Notes: generated by a model from the letters alone, not told the origin. A stretch of 26,089 nt of DNA from Rhizaria sp. SCN 62-66 (GCA_001724265.1 MEDY01000412.1:1-26089); one strand, 5' to 3'; counted from the first letter of the stretch, positions 1-11,490 are shown. Numbers and translations: made by a program.

Positions 1-2419
1 TGCTGATCACGTACGGGTCGTTGGTGGACACACGTGAAGCTTCGTTAGCAAACACAACACGCATGTTGGAAATAGTGCAGTAGATCATCGATTCAACAGC
101 CGTGTACTGAGTGACAGTGATTGTAATCTTGTTGCTTGCCGCAGAAATCGTGCATTCGCCGCTTGTGCGTGTGGCTGATGAAAAGTCAAATGAAGTCAGA
201 GCCGTGGTTAGAACAAGCTGTGAGCCAATGGAAAGTATTTCGCCAGCTTCAATTTTAAATGTGCCGGCAAACGTAGAGACAACCTGTGTGAAGTCACCTG
301 ATACAGGTGTCAACACAAGAGAGCTTGGAGTGTAACTATATGTCATCGAGTGCATCTTGGCTATGATAGGCGCCGCCAGCGATGTCGCCACAGTCACAGG
401 GTTGCCCGTGGTAGCTTGTGAAGTCAGATGAATCATGAGACAATAGCCGGGAATCGACGGATTCGCAATACCTAGCGGGGAAAGTACATTAGTAATGTTT
501 AGCTGGACCTTGCCTGAGCCAAGAGTGGCACTGGCGGAGCAGGAAAACACGAAGCGCGTTGTGGCAGCCGAAACTGTTGAACAGCCCGAGTTAGTAATTG
601 CAGAGCTTGCTGAGAAGAGTACGGGCGAGCTGTCGCAGAAGCGAATCGTACCCCGCACGCCGTCAACAATGCTAAAAAGAGACTCGACGCCAGCACTATA
701 CCAAGTAGTAAATGCGGTAGTGAGTATATGATTTGAGCCCGATGTGCCGGTACGGAGAAACCCCTCAACAGTGAGCTCCAGCTGTGCAGGCGTATAGATA
801 CGCGTGTTACCAGCGTAGTTACCACATCCGTAGAAATGCCATTCTTGATAGCCATTATAGGTATAGTAAGCCCCTGGCCTTGCAGAAACTGATAGTGTAG
901 TTGCAGCATAAGCAGTCAGTGTACTGACTGCCGTCGCAAGAAAGCGCAGGGTGATGGGGTTTGCGGCGTTATGATTGAATATATGGTAGCCAAGATTTAC
1001 GCGGAATACATATTCAGTGTTAGATCGTTTCTGTCGAAGTGCTATAGAATAAATAGTTGCTTCGTTTGCCTCCGTAAAAGGAGCAGAGAATGGGATTAAG
1101 GTATGGCCAACAGCAATATAACTCAAATCCGTTACAATAGCTCCAAGGCCTGACGTAATATCAATCTCAATATCAACAATAGAAGGACTAAATACAGAGC
1201 CATAGTAAGAACTATAACTTTCTTTCGTTGCAGAAAGTGTGCGAGCGATAAAATTGCGGAAGCTCAATTCTAGAATAAAAGATGTCTCTGTTCCTGATCG
1301 CGGTGACGCAAGGCTACTTAGAGAAACACTGACCACGTAGGGATCAAACTGCGTCAGGCCACTTGGGGACATCACATATCCTCCTATGGAGTACGTTGGC
1401 ACGGTTGATGAGCCATGATGGGCGACGGTTCGACCGTCGGAGTTACAACCAGGTTTGCGCAGCGTCGCTGATGACGAATAGCCAGGAAGCATTGGGATCC
1501 ACATTTTTTCCGTATGATACTGTGTTGCGGGGCACGTTGAGAACAGAAACCCTGCAGCGTACTCACCGTAACACATATATCCGTCACACTCCTCCTCCTT
1601 ATACACTTTTGCACTCTGGCAAGGGGAATCTATAACATAAGCAGTTATAGGTTCAATATAACTATAAGAATACATCCCCACATACACCAAAAAGCTCGCA
1701 CACGTGGTACATGCCACCGATATTTGATTTTCTGCGAGATAATATATATAATCATAAATCGTTGTCTTGCCAGCTAGCATGAACTCAATCGAGACGATAA
1801 CGCGCACGCCCGTGACATAGCCCCCTTTAGCTGCTTGAGAACTAAAGCTTTGAAGCTGCTTCTGACGTTGCTGCTGTTGCATGTGTAGTGCTGTAGAAGT
1901 ATATCCCAACTCTGTGGCGGTGCGACTGCTGCGATTGTTGACACCTCCCTTGGCGCGCAACTAGTTTCGGTCGGCACGCTTTGAGTGCGAGGAGGCGGCG
2001 TGCTGAGCACGCTGAGCGATCGCTTGCTCAGGAGTATCTAGATACTCACCTGGTTTATAGTTGAACAACATGCTGTCGAACAATTTATCCGTTGCATATG
2101 CAAGTCGACGTTGCAGGTTTGGCGGCAAGCGCGCCGGGTTCTCGTAAAGAATTTCGCGCAGTGTTAAGTTGCTCGTGAGCCTATCTACGAAACGCATGTA
2201 TGCCTCAGCGCGCTCCGTCGAGTCAATTCGACTCTGCACGGGACGCGGAAACGCAGCAAGAGGTGCCCCTTGCAAGTCATGAGGACTATCACTTCTGCGA
2301 GCGTTTGGTTGTGAGTCAACTGTTGTTGGGAAGAATTCCGATGTCGCGATTTTAGCGTTCACCAGAAGCAGGAGAGCGAGAGCGAACAATGCGGCCAGAG
2401 CGCCGGTGCGCACACCCAT
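1..2419 (-). CDS. Large secreted or surface modular protein, two exons, 3' end beyond the left edge
   Basis: I read exon 1 as 2419 to 2050 and exon 2 as 1890 to 1, where the frame is open for 629 codons without a stop and leaves the window. The visible part is about 753 residues. It starts with a signal peptide (MGVRTGALAALFALALLLLV, then NAKIATSE). Residues 25-124 are polar and helical-looking. A Gln-rich stretch follows the splice point. A Cys-containing block lies at about residues 180-275 (VACTTC, CDGYMCYGEY, STCPATQYH, KPGCNSDG). The rest is Ser/Thr-rich and all-beta in appearance, with paired cysteines and the recurring string DPYV(V/I)S near residues 304 and 748. I recognise no named family; the modules look like Ig-like extracellular repeats of protist surface proteins. 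The start is the first ATG ahead of the signal peptide. Codon use is visibly more AT-rich than in the other genes. Confident of the coding frame, unsure of the function. Confidence 0.82.
1891..2049 (-). other. Intron, 159 nt, in the surface-protein gene
   Basis: The minus strand reads CCAG/GTGAGTATC at the donor (2049) and ATATACTTCTACAG/CACTAC at the acceptor (1891). The donor is near consensus. The acceptor is preceded by a short pyrimidine-rich stretch. The intron holds the only stop codon (TAG at 1963-1961) between the signal-peptide exon and the long downstream frame. Both flanks are in the same frame because the length is a multiple of three. Other in-frame acceptors exist (for example AG ending at 1912) but have a poorer pyrimidine tract. 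Confidence 0.75.
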
Positions 2420-3090
2420 TACGTCAAAACACTATTGTCAAGTTAATTAAGAAGGAAAACAATGTCCAGAGTTTAATGGGAGTGATTGGCTAAATGTGCA
2501 TCAGGTCAGAGACGGGACAGAAATGTTGATTTGAGACAAGGCAATGGAGGCGGTTGGCGAACGTGAAAAGCAAGTAACATGTTTGAAGAGATGAAGAAGA
2601 GAAACAGGTAATGTGAGGTGACAACATAATTTCTAACATAAATAACTTTTGTTAAGCATTAAAAAACACTGATAAGAATGGTTAAAAATTTGCCTATGAA
2701 AGCAAAATAGTGGGCTTGGATGCTCCGACCACGCTGCTCTGGTTGAGTGTGCAGCATAAGAAAATGAACATAATTTACAAGGCTTCTGTTCAGTTACAAG
2801 GAAAAGATAAGCAATAAAATTAGCGTGGTGAAATGAATAACATATTGGATATACAAATAGCCATGTGCTGATCTCTAAAAATGATTCTCCCCTTTCAATA
2901 CCAAGGAGCAGTGTAAGAAAAATAAAGTTGCACACAGCACGGGTGACATAGGAGAGTCGGCCCCGCTACTAATGAACATGTCCGGTCAGCGACCGCGAAA
3001 CCGCGCCCAAAAAATACGAACACGCACCTTCGCGCCCCTGCTCCTTTCCACCTTCTTCCTTCCTTGCGTCTCTCTTCCGTTCTCTCCCAG
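2420..3090. promoter_or_regulatory. Divergent intergenic region with 5' leaders of two genes
   Basis: These 671 bases separate the start codons of the minus-strand surface protein and the plus-strand membrane protein, so promoters for both must lie here. The left and middle parts are AT-rich. From about 3005 to 3090 the plus strand becomes a long C/T-rich leader ending TCTCTCCCAG directly before the ATG. A 100-codon minus-strand frame at 2633-2935 has no coding character. No TATA box convinces me. Confidence 0.5.
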
Positions 3091-5466
3091 ATGCGTCTCT
3101 CCGTCCGCATCCTCTGCACAGCAGCTACGGCTCTGATATTTTCTTTTGCCCCGCAGCTGGCGCTTTCTGCCGAGCCGGAGTCTTTTGTTGTCCCCAGTAC
3201 GTACCCTGCCAACGTCGTCTCTGACGCTTCCCCGCTCGAGTTCCGCGCCATTATCGCTTCCACCGTCCCTTTCGACGCCAACAAGCCCCACGGTTTGACG
3301 ATCTGCGACATCGCCGTCGCCGCCGAGGACACTACCATCACCCCTGCATACGTCCACGCTTCTCTCTCTCAGTACGCCTTCTCTGGAGATGCCGACAACT
3401 GCACTGCTACTCTGACCCAAGACGGCGCTGTCCTCGCTCAGCTCGGCTCCGTCACCTTCACCAACGACTACCCCATCACTTCCGTTACCCAGTTCTTCCC
3501 TACTTTCTACGACGCACGCGCCACCACCGCTGTCACTCGTTTTGTCGCCACTGGCGCTGGGTTCGAGACTGTTTCCAAGGTCGTCGTCTCTACACAGCCC
3601 TCTGAGCTCTCCCTTCTCGCTCCCCGCGAGTCGCTCCACCCCACGCTATTCGCGCTCGCTACCGCGGACACCGCCGCTGACTGCACCAACCCTATTGTCA
3701 CTGCCACCACCATCACGTGCACGCTCCCCACCTTCCCCGCCCACGCCACGGTCCCCCGTCTGCTCACGGTTGCTTACCAGAACGCTGCCGGCGACATTCT
3801 CTACGAGCACTCCCTCGAGGCCACGCCAGCGGACGCCCCTGTGGACTACGCGCCCTCCGCTGTGGCGCCTGCGACTCTCCAGCTCGGCGTCCCGACAAAG
3901 CTCACGGTCACCTTCCCAGCCCCCGTCCCAGTCTCGTACCCGTGGTCTGCTGTTCTTATCGACGCTGTAACTAACGCACCTGTCCCCGGCGCCGTCGTCG
4001 CGGCCGCCACGTTTGCCGCGGACCGCAAGAGCGCTGTCGTTGAGGTCACCGCGCCTCTGGACGCCTCGCTTGATCACAAGTTCGTGCTTTCCCTCGGTCA
4101 GGTCGCGCGTGTGCCTGCGTCCACGACGTATTCGTACATTGATGAGAACGATCAGGAGGTGTTTTTCACCAATGCGTATTCCAACGCCGAGCAGACGGTT
4201 TTCAACGCTGCTGCTGTTGCGCACAGCAAGTTCGAGCTCACTCCTCTCAAGGCTCCTGTTCTGATTGGGGACGTTTTCCCCGGTTTTATCCACGCGAAGA
4301 CTCTTAAGGAGGTGCACGCTCACGTGCAGATCAACTTCAAGTCCGGTGTCTTCCCCCAGGGTGGCGGTGTGACCGTGAACGGCGTATTCGCCGCTGTCGT
4401 CTCTGCTTCCCCGCTCATTATCGACCTCCGCGATGCTAAGCTCGCGGTCGGCGACGTGACCATCGCTATTCTTGACTCTTTGCGCGACGATGCTGTGACC
4501 GTGGCCATGCTGGGCAAGGCTTTCACCGTGTACGGCAGCGCTGAGGATGATGTGTTCTTTGTCCACGACTACTCCGTCGTCCCAATCGCCGCCGCCGGCC
4601 CTCCCGGGGAGAAGCCTAGTATGGAGTTCCTCTTTGCCAACCCCAAGAAGCTTGCCGTGACAGTGGACGTTGAGGACAAGACTGGTCTCACCCCCGAGGC
4701 AGTGATGCACGTTGCTGGCGTCACCCACGCTGTCGTGCCTTTCGAGGGCGCTGCTGCGAAGATGTTCAAATCTGTGAATCTTAAGTTCCATGTCGGCACT
4801 GTTGAGCTCCCTATGCGTCTGCAGTTTGTTCCTCAGCCTGTCCCCAAGTCTGTGACTCCCGCCAAGATTGACCTCAAGGTACGATATCCTTGAATTCGCT
4901 ATTATATTTCAACACTCAACTAAATTAAGTTCATTTCTATATTTTCTTTGTCTTTTTACTACATTCTTTTTCTTCTGCATTCACTTTATTTATCTTAAAC
5001 TCACCTTTTCATTTTTTGTTTGTTTTTCTTTGCGTTCTTGCAGACCACCACGAAGGCCACCAAGGTGACCGTGTTCCTGGGCAACGACTACACCGGCACC
5101 CTCCCTCTCTCCCTTAAGGTCGCTGACTCCGCAGCCAAGGTCACAGACTCCGTCTACACCGCAGCCACCCACTCTGTCACTGCCAACGTCGACTGCACCA
5201 AGTGCTCTGTAGGCTCCAAGCTCCTCGACGTCGACTTCCCTTACGCTGACGGCTCGCAGAGCGCTTCTATCGTGCTTTCCGTCGTCGACACCAGCTCCAA
5301 GGACGACGGCGGCTCTGACGCCTGGTACTGGGTGCTCGCTATCGTCCTCATTGCGGGCGCTGGCGCGGCGGCGTTCTTCGGGTACCGCTTCTATAAGCGC
5401 CGTCAGACCCGTAACGCCATGCTCACGCAGTCCCTTAACGACTCTTCGCCCTACCGCATGCTCTAA
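3091..5466 (+). CDS. Type I membrane protein with beta-rich ectodomain and C-terminal YRML tail, two exons
   Basis: Exon 1 is 3091-4878 and exon 2 is 5044-5466, giving 736 residues. The first ATG is 3091; the open frame extends upstream to a TTG, which I do not use. Residues 1-26 form a signal peptide (MRLSVRILCTAATALIFSFA, cleavage likely after LALSA). The ectodomain is Val/Ala/Thr/Pro-rich and all-beta in appearance. Around residues 138-240 the spacing of FVATGAGF and ITCTLP resembles an IPT/TIG fold, but this is tentative. N103 (NCT) is a likely N-glycosylation site. A CTKC pair lies near residue 648 in exon 2. A Ser/Asp/Gly linker precedes one transmembrane helix (about 690-710, starting WYWVLAIVLIAGAG). 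A tail of about 25 residues follows, with stop-transfer YKRRQTR and final SPYRML. Codons favour C-ending forms, consistent with good expression. Likely a surface or endolysosomal membrane glycoprotein; the family is not recognised. Confidence 0.88.
4879..5043 (+). other. Intron, 165 nt, in the membrane-protein gene
   Basis: The donor is CTCAAG/GTACGATATC and the acceptor is TTTGCGTTCTTGCAG/ACC. The intron is strongly T-rich and carries an in-frame TGA soon after the donor. The exon 2 frame continues the same style of Thr/Val/Lys-rich protein in phase 0. The contrast in base composition between exon and intron is sharp at both borders. Confidence 0.93.
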
Positions 5467-6013
5467 GCAACGCGGTGGTGTGTCGCTTTCTTAGCGCATA
5501 GGCGTTGTGTAGAAGCTAAGTAGCGTATTATATTTTTGCTTGTTGTTTTTGTTGCCTTTTTTTTTTTTTCCGTCTGCGGGCGTGCAAAGCAAGGTGACCA
5601 CCAGAGGCCGGTGACGCCAGTATCAGACCGATTGCCATATCATGTTAAGCTGATGTAGTAAAACAATTGTTTATTTCTTCGACAACAAGCTTGTCGTGGG
5701 GTTCGTTCAGTCATAGGATAATTCACATTCGAAGCTCGTCAACTGCTTCATACATACTATTTAGGATTTTGCATATCTAGAACCATAACCATTCTCTTAA
5801 GCTTAACTAATCACATGCGTGCGACATCAACCTATACATTACCCTGCACGTATTCGAAGCTTACATCAATATTTGCATCGGTCGCAACAACAAGTCACAA
5901 GTAAGAAACATTTCTCGCGCAAACATTTCTCGCGCAAACATTTCTCGCGCATACTTTTCAGAAATCACCCGCTCATCAGCTTAAGCTTACTAAAAAAAGT
6001 ATGCTTCGACTGT
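5467..6013. other. Intergenic region between two convergent genes
   Basis: This 547-base stretch holds the 3' ends of the plus-strand membrane protein and the minus-strand RhoGEF. It has a T13 run at 5557-5569 after a T-rich stretch, which may belong to the 3' end of the membrane-protein transcript. It also holds a triple 15-base tandem repeat (listed separately). I see no further gene. A plus-strand frame over the repeat (5819-6442) continues into antisense of the RhoGEF and looks non-coding. Confidence 0.6.
5906..5950. repeat. Three perfect tandem copies of a 15-base unit
   Basis: The unit AAACATTTCTCGCGC occurs at 5906-5920, 5921-5935 and 5936-5950 with no mismatches. It lies 64 bases beyond the RhoGEF stop codon, probably in that gene's 3' untranslated or downstream region. 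Confidence 0.95.
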
Positions 6014-6409
6014 TCAGAAAATATCCCCCGCCAACGCGACATCAGCACTTGCCTTGTCATTACCATTGCCCCTGTTAGCGCCCTCCTGCCCCTGTCCCTG
6101 CCCTTGGCCCTGCCCCTGCTGCTCGCTCTCTGGCTCGGCATCGGTGTGCGTCGCGGGCACGGTCACCACCGAGGCCCTAAACGACGGCGGCAGCGGCGGC
6201 GGCTGCGTCGTCGACACGCGCTTGCCCCCGCTGCCATCCGCAGCGGTGGCTGGAGCCGCGGCCGGAGCCGTGGCCGTGGCCGTGGCCGTGGCCGCGGTGA
6301 CCAGAGCGGCGAGCGCCTGCGGCGGCAGCGGCGGCGGGCCCGTCTTGGACTCGCGTCGACTCGCACTCACGCCCGCGCCTGCATCTGCAGTCGCAACGGA
6401 GCCGGGGGC

Positions 6410-6440
<31 letters not shown>

Positions 6441-9404
6441 GAGGCGGTGGCGCGTACGGACTCGTTGACGGACAAGCGCGCGGACCGCAGCGTGAGGTGT
6501 TGCGCCAGCTCGCTCATCATCGGCAGCGGCACGGTCACAGCCCCGGCCCCAGCCCCGGCTCCGGCTCCGGCGGCGGGGACGGGCGCGCCTGCGACGGCGA
6601 CGGCCGCATTGGTCGACAGACTGGCACCGCGCGCGCGCGCCGCAGCCGCCGCGTCGCCGGTGAGCGCGCTGTTGCTGTGCTTGAGCCTAAGCTTCGCGGC
6701 GGCGTCGGCGCGGTCGTCAAGCGCCCGGCGCGCCCGCTCGTGGTCGGCCGCCGCGGCGCGCAGTCCGACGCTGGCGCGGCGGTAGCACGCGGGACACAGG
6801 CACGCCGGCAGCGGGTCGGGCAGACTAACTCCGCCGCCGCCGCCGCCGCTGAGGCCGCCGCCGAGGCCGAGCTGCTGCTGGGGCTGGGCAGCCGCCGCCG
6901 CCGCGGTGGCCGCGGCCAGCACCGAGAAGGGGTTCCCGGCGGCAGAGCCGCTGCCGCTGCCTGCGGCGGTGCCGAGGACGCGGACGAGCTGCGCGAGCCC
7001 TGGCTGCGGCGAGAAGGCGAAGGCCGCGCCCGAGCCCAGACCCTGCGCGAGCACCGAGAGGCGCTGGAAGTGCTGCACGGCCGGCAGCGGCGACCACGCC
7101 GGGTCGGGCGCGGGCAGCCCCAGCAGGGCGGCCCACGCGGCCGGAGAGAGCGCGCCCGCGCCGGGGGTCGCGGGCAGCGCCAGCGCGGCGATGAACGCGG
7201 GCGCCGTCGACGCGGGGTCGCTCAGCACGAGCGCGTCGCCGCTGCTCGCAGTAAGCCCGCCGACGGCGCTCCAGCTGCCGCCGCTGCCGGCGGCGTCGTC
7301 GTCGCCCGCGGCGGCGCCCGGCGCGCTGTTGTTGCGGCGCATGGCGGCGGCGGCCTGCAGCATGGGCTCCATGCCCAGCGCGACGGCGCTGCACACGCCG
7401 CCGCCGCCGCTGCCGCAGTCGCGGCCGAGCGCGCGCAGCACGCCGCCCGCCACGACCGTGGGCTCCCCGGCCGTGGCGTCGGCGGCGACCTGGGCAACAG
7501 TGGCGTCGCCGTCGCCGCCGTCGGCCGCGCCGGGCGCAGGGCCGGGCCCGTTGTGGGCCGCGTCGAGCCCGCACGCGGCGGAGAAGGCGGCGGCCGCAAC
7601 GGCGAGCGCGGGCGGCGCGCCGCAGGCGCAGCCGTCGCAGAGCAGCGTGTCGCAACCGGCGCAGAAGCCCTGCGGCACGACGGGCAGCAGCACGCGTGGC
7701 GCGTCGGGCACGGGCGCGAAGGCGGGGGCCTCGGCGCCCGCGCTGGCGAGCGTCAGGCTCGCGCTGTGCGTCATCACGCCCGTCCCACCGAAGCCGCCGA
7801 CGCCGAAGCCGGCGGTGGAGGCGCCGACGGTGCCTCCGTGGGGCAGCGCGCGGAGAGAGCCCGAGAGCGGCGACGAGGGCACCGAGTGCGACACCACCAG
7901 CTCGCCGGCGGTACCCATGGAGGTACTCGTGAGTCCGCCGGCGCCGCCGCCGTGGGGGATGGGGACGCCCTGGACGAAGGGCAGGTAGAGCGGGCGCGCG
8001 CACCGGGAGCAGCCCAGCACTGGCGGCGCCGCGGCCGCCACGGGCGCGGGCGCGGGCACGAGTAGCGCGGCCGCTGCGGCGCCGCCCGCCGCGCCCGCGG
8101 CCGAGCCCACGACGCGGACGGAGCCGCCCGCGCCGGCGCCCGCGGGCGAGGGCGGCACGGTCAGCGGGCCGCGCAGCGTCGCGAAGACGCCCGGGCCCGC
8201 GCCGGCGCCCAGCTGCTGCTTTTGCGGCGATGGCGACGACAGCATCGCCGCGCTGCCGTGGCCGTGGCCGGCGGCGGAGGAGCCGTCGCGGCGCGCGGCC
8301 GCGGTGAGCGCGATGGCGGCCGCCTGCTGCGCCACCGAGGCCAGGAACGCGTTCGCGCCGACACCGCCAGCGCCAGCAGCGCCAGCGCCAGCAGAGCCCG
8401 TAGGGCCGCCAACGGCCGCGACGCTGCCTCTGGGCATCTTGCCGCCCGCGGCACCGCCCGCGGCCAGGACGGCGTTGAGAGGCCCCGCGGTGGCGAACTT
8501 GCCGGGGCCGCCCGCGAAGCTGCCGCGCGCGCCGGGGAGCGAGCCCACGAGCGCGGCCGCAGCGGGGTGCGGGTAGATGGGCTTCCCGTCCGCGCTGCCG
8601 CTCGTGGCGCTGCTGCTGGCGGGGGCGGCGGCGAGCGCCTGGGGCAGGAGCGTGACGAAGGGCATCGCGGCGGCGGCGGGCGGTGTGGCGGCGGCGACGG
8701 CGGCGAGGATGTCGCGCAGCCAAGCCGCCTTGGCCTTAGGCGAGTCGGCCGTGACGAGGAACGAGCCCTCGGGGTGCGAAACGAAGATGCGGTTGCGCAG
8801 CAGGCGCGCAGCGGGCGAGTCCTTGCGCACCGCGGCCAGCAGCCGCTGCGCGTACCAAACGAGCGCCTCGCGCAGCGGCGCAGCGGCCAACACGCCGGTC
8901 ACGCCCGCGGCGACCGCGCTCACGTCGGCAGAGGGGCCGCTCTTGCTTACGCTGGCGCTGGCACTGGTACTTGCGCCCGCCGCACCGTCGCCGTCCTTCT
9001 TGTCCCTCTGCTGCTGGAGCGCGGCGACGAGCTGCGCGCGCGCCCGCTCGTTGACGGCCAGCGCGGCGGCGGCGGCGGCGAGCGCGGCGACACCCCAGGG
9101 GTCGCGGTCGGGCACATCGTGCACCGTCATGCCCGCCAGCGGCAGCCGGTAGACCTCCTTCTTGCGGTAGCGCACCTTGTTCTCGAAGCAGTGCGTTAGT
9201 CCCGCGTGCGTGTTGTAGCTCTCCTTGTCGGCCGCGCCGCCGCTGCCGCTGCTCAGCGCGGCGGCGGCGTCGGGGCAGGCGGCGAGGAGCTGCTGCTGCA
9301 GCTGGGGCGCCACGGGCGGGGCCGCAAGCACGAACGGCGACAGGTCGCCGCACGTCGCGGCGCCCGCCAGCGCCGCCGTGGCCCCCGCGGAGGCAGTCAC
9401 CACT

Positions 9405-9435
<31 letters not shown>

Positions 9436-11490
9436 AGGCCGCGGGGTCCACGGGCTGGCCGCCCAGCGCCGCGGGCACGAGCGCGCGCTCTGCCTCGCCG
9501 TCCGCGCGGCCCGCGGCGGGCAGCGGCGCGCATGCGTGCACAAGCGGGTCCGTTGAGCCCGAGGGCAGCTTGGCCAGCAGCAGGCAGTCGGACAGCAGGA
9601 AGGCGTGCACGCGCACGGGCGCCTTGCCCGGCGCGGCCGTCGCGGCGGTGAAGGTCGTGCCCGCAGCAACCGCCAGCGCTGCCGCCGCCGCCGCCCCGCC
9701 GCCGCCGCCGCCGCCGTTGCTGCTGCCGGCACTGGCGCTAGAGAAGGCCGTGTTGGTCGACGTGGGCGACGCCGGCGAGCTCTCCCCGCCGCTGCCGCCG
9801 GCCTTGCTCTTGTCCTTCTTGCTGTTGCCACTCTTGGGCGTCCCCGGCACCGCGTTCGCGCCGCCACTGCCGCCGCTGCTACTGGGCGAGAGCGTGGCGT
9901 TGGCGGTGGCGCGCATGGCGGCGGCGAGCGCGCCGGGCGCCGTCATGACCTTGCCCTGGCGCGAGAGCACGAGCTCGCCCGCGCGGAAGACACGCTGCGC
10001 GGGCGTCACGAGGTCCTGGCCGGGCAGGATCGCGTCGGCGCGCAGCACCAGGTCGCGCTGCTCGCGCGCGCGGCCTGCGTCGTTGACCGTGGCGATCACG
10101 GCCAGCAGCGTGCTCAGCCCGGCCTGCAGCACTGAGTGGTCCGCCTTGTACGCCTCCAGCGCGCTCAGGCGGACGTCATTGCCGCGCGAGCCGGGCTTGG
10201 CACCAGCCGGGGGCTTGGAGCGAGGCTTGCGGGACCTAGCCTTAGCGTTATATTTGTTGTTGTTGCTGTTGTTGTGCTGGGGCGAGGTGGGGGGCGACGC
10301 CGGAGTGATGGTGAGAGTGGTCATCAGCTTCGCACCGACACTGTTACTGCTGCCGCTGCCGCTGCTGTCGCCACCGCTGGCGCGCTCGCTGGCGCCGCCG
10401 GCGCTGTGCTCGGGGTCGCTCTCGACGGCCCCGTCGTCGGCCTCGTCGTTCTCCCCGCCGTCACTACCGCCGTACTCGCCGTCGACGTCGCTCTCGTCGT
10501 CGTCGTCGTGAGAGGGGAAGTCGGCGTCGTCGTCGGAGCTTGCGCCCGCCGTCTCGTCCGCGGGCACCGCCGCGGTCGCCGCGGGTCCGTCGTGCAGCGC
10601 GTCGGCGCCGGCGGGCAGAGCGCGCGCCGAGAAGAGGCGCTGCTCCTCCTCCACGGCGGCCTCGCTCGGCGAGTGCTTGAGGATCTGCTCGATGAGCATC
10701 TGGTAGCGCGGCAGGCGCTGGATCGGCATGATAAGCAGAGAGCTCAGGTGCCGGCTCCGCGTCGCCTGGAACGCCACGAACGCGCTGCTCTTGGCCAGAC
10801 TGCGGGGAACGAACACAGAGAAGGGGTGTGAACAAAGAAACAAAGTTAGAATTGAAGAATAGAACTTTGTTTGAAGTATTTTAGTTGATTTAAATACATT
10901 GCAACACAATAAGCTATCATTTTAGAGTAAGTTCATGCCATATACACAAAGTTATTCTGGCGTACCGGTCGAGGAGCACAATGCCCTCCTTCTCGCGCAT
11001 CGACGCGAAGAGCCGGTAGACGCGAAAGTAGGGCGTAAACTCGGACATGAGGCGCCCGATCGACGGCGGCTGGATCCGCAGCAGCAGCGCGCGCACCGCC
11101 CGCACCGACGGCCGCCCGCGGGCCACCGCCGCGCGCGCGGCCGCAAGCTCCTCCGCCGTCGCCGTCGCAGTCGTCGTTGCCACCGCAGTCGGATCGCCGC
11201 TTTCAGCGGCAGCGGCCGCGGCAGTGTGGCCGGGGAGGGCGACGTCGTTGGGGTCGTTCTGCTGCAGCAGCGCGACCGCAGCGGCCCACGCCTGGTGGCG
11301 CGCCTGCATGCGCGCAAGCCGCGACAGCCGTCTGTCGAGCCGCGCGGCCCAGGCCCCCAGCACTTCCTCGAGGTCGGTGAGGAAGCGGACCGTCACGGCC
11401 AGCACCTGCGCCATGCATGTGCTCACCATCGCCACGTCGCGGAACGCGAAGCCGCGCTTGTCTTCGTGGACAAACGGCACCGCGGACGGC

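Noticed and set aside
1961-2049. Short 152-residue secreted protein ending at the TAG at 1963
   Set aside because: The end is read-through of a canonical GTGAGT donor; the frame resumes as a long exon after the intron. It remains possible only as an intron-retention product.
2633-2935. 100-codon minus-strand frame in the divergent intergenic region
   Set aside because: AT-rich, with Cys/Phe/His-rich composition and no domain or codon bias; it lies where promoters are expected.
3064-3090. TTG start nine codons upstream of the membrane-protein ATG
   Set aside because: A non-ATG start is not expected here, and the ATG at 3091 places the signal peptide correctly.
6411-6432. GGC-type repeat runs elsewhere (for example here and near 13221-13250) as possible CRISPR or satellite arrays
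   Set aside because: They are in-frame Ala codon runs within the RhoGEF, with no spacer-repeat structure.
10800-10909. Apparent start of the RhoGEF second half at 10909 (MCCNVFKSTK)
   Set aside because: This is intron read-through. Splicing at 10965/10800 restores the DH domain, whereas the upstream residues are encoded by AT-rich intron sequence.
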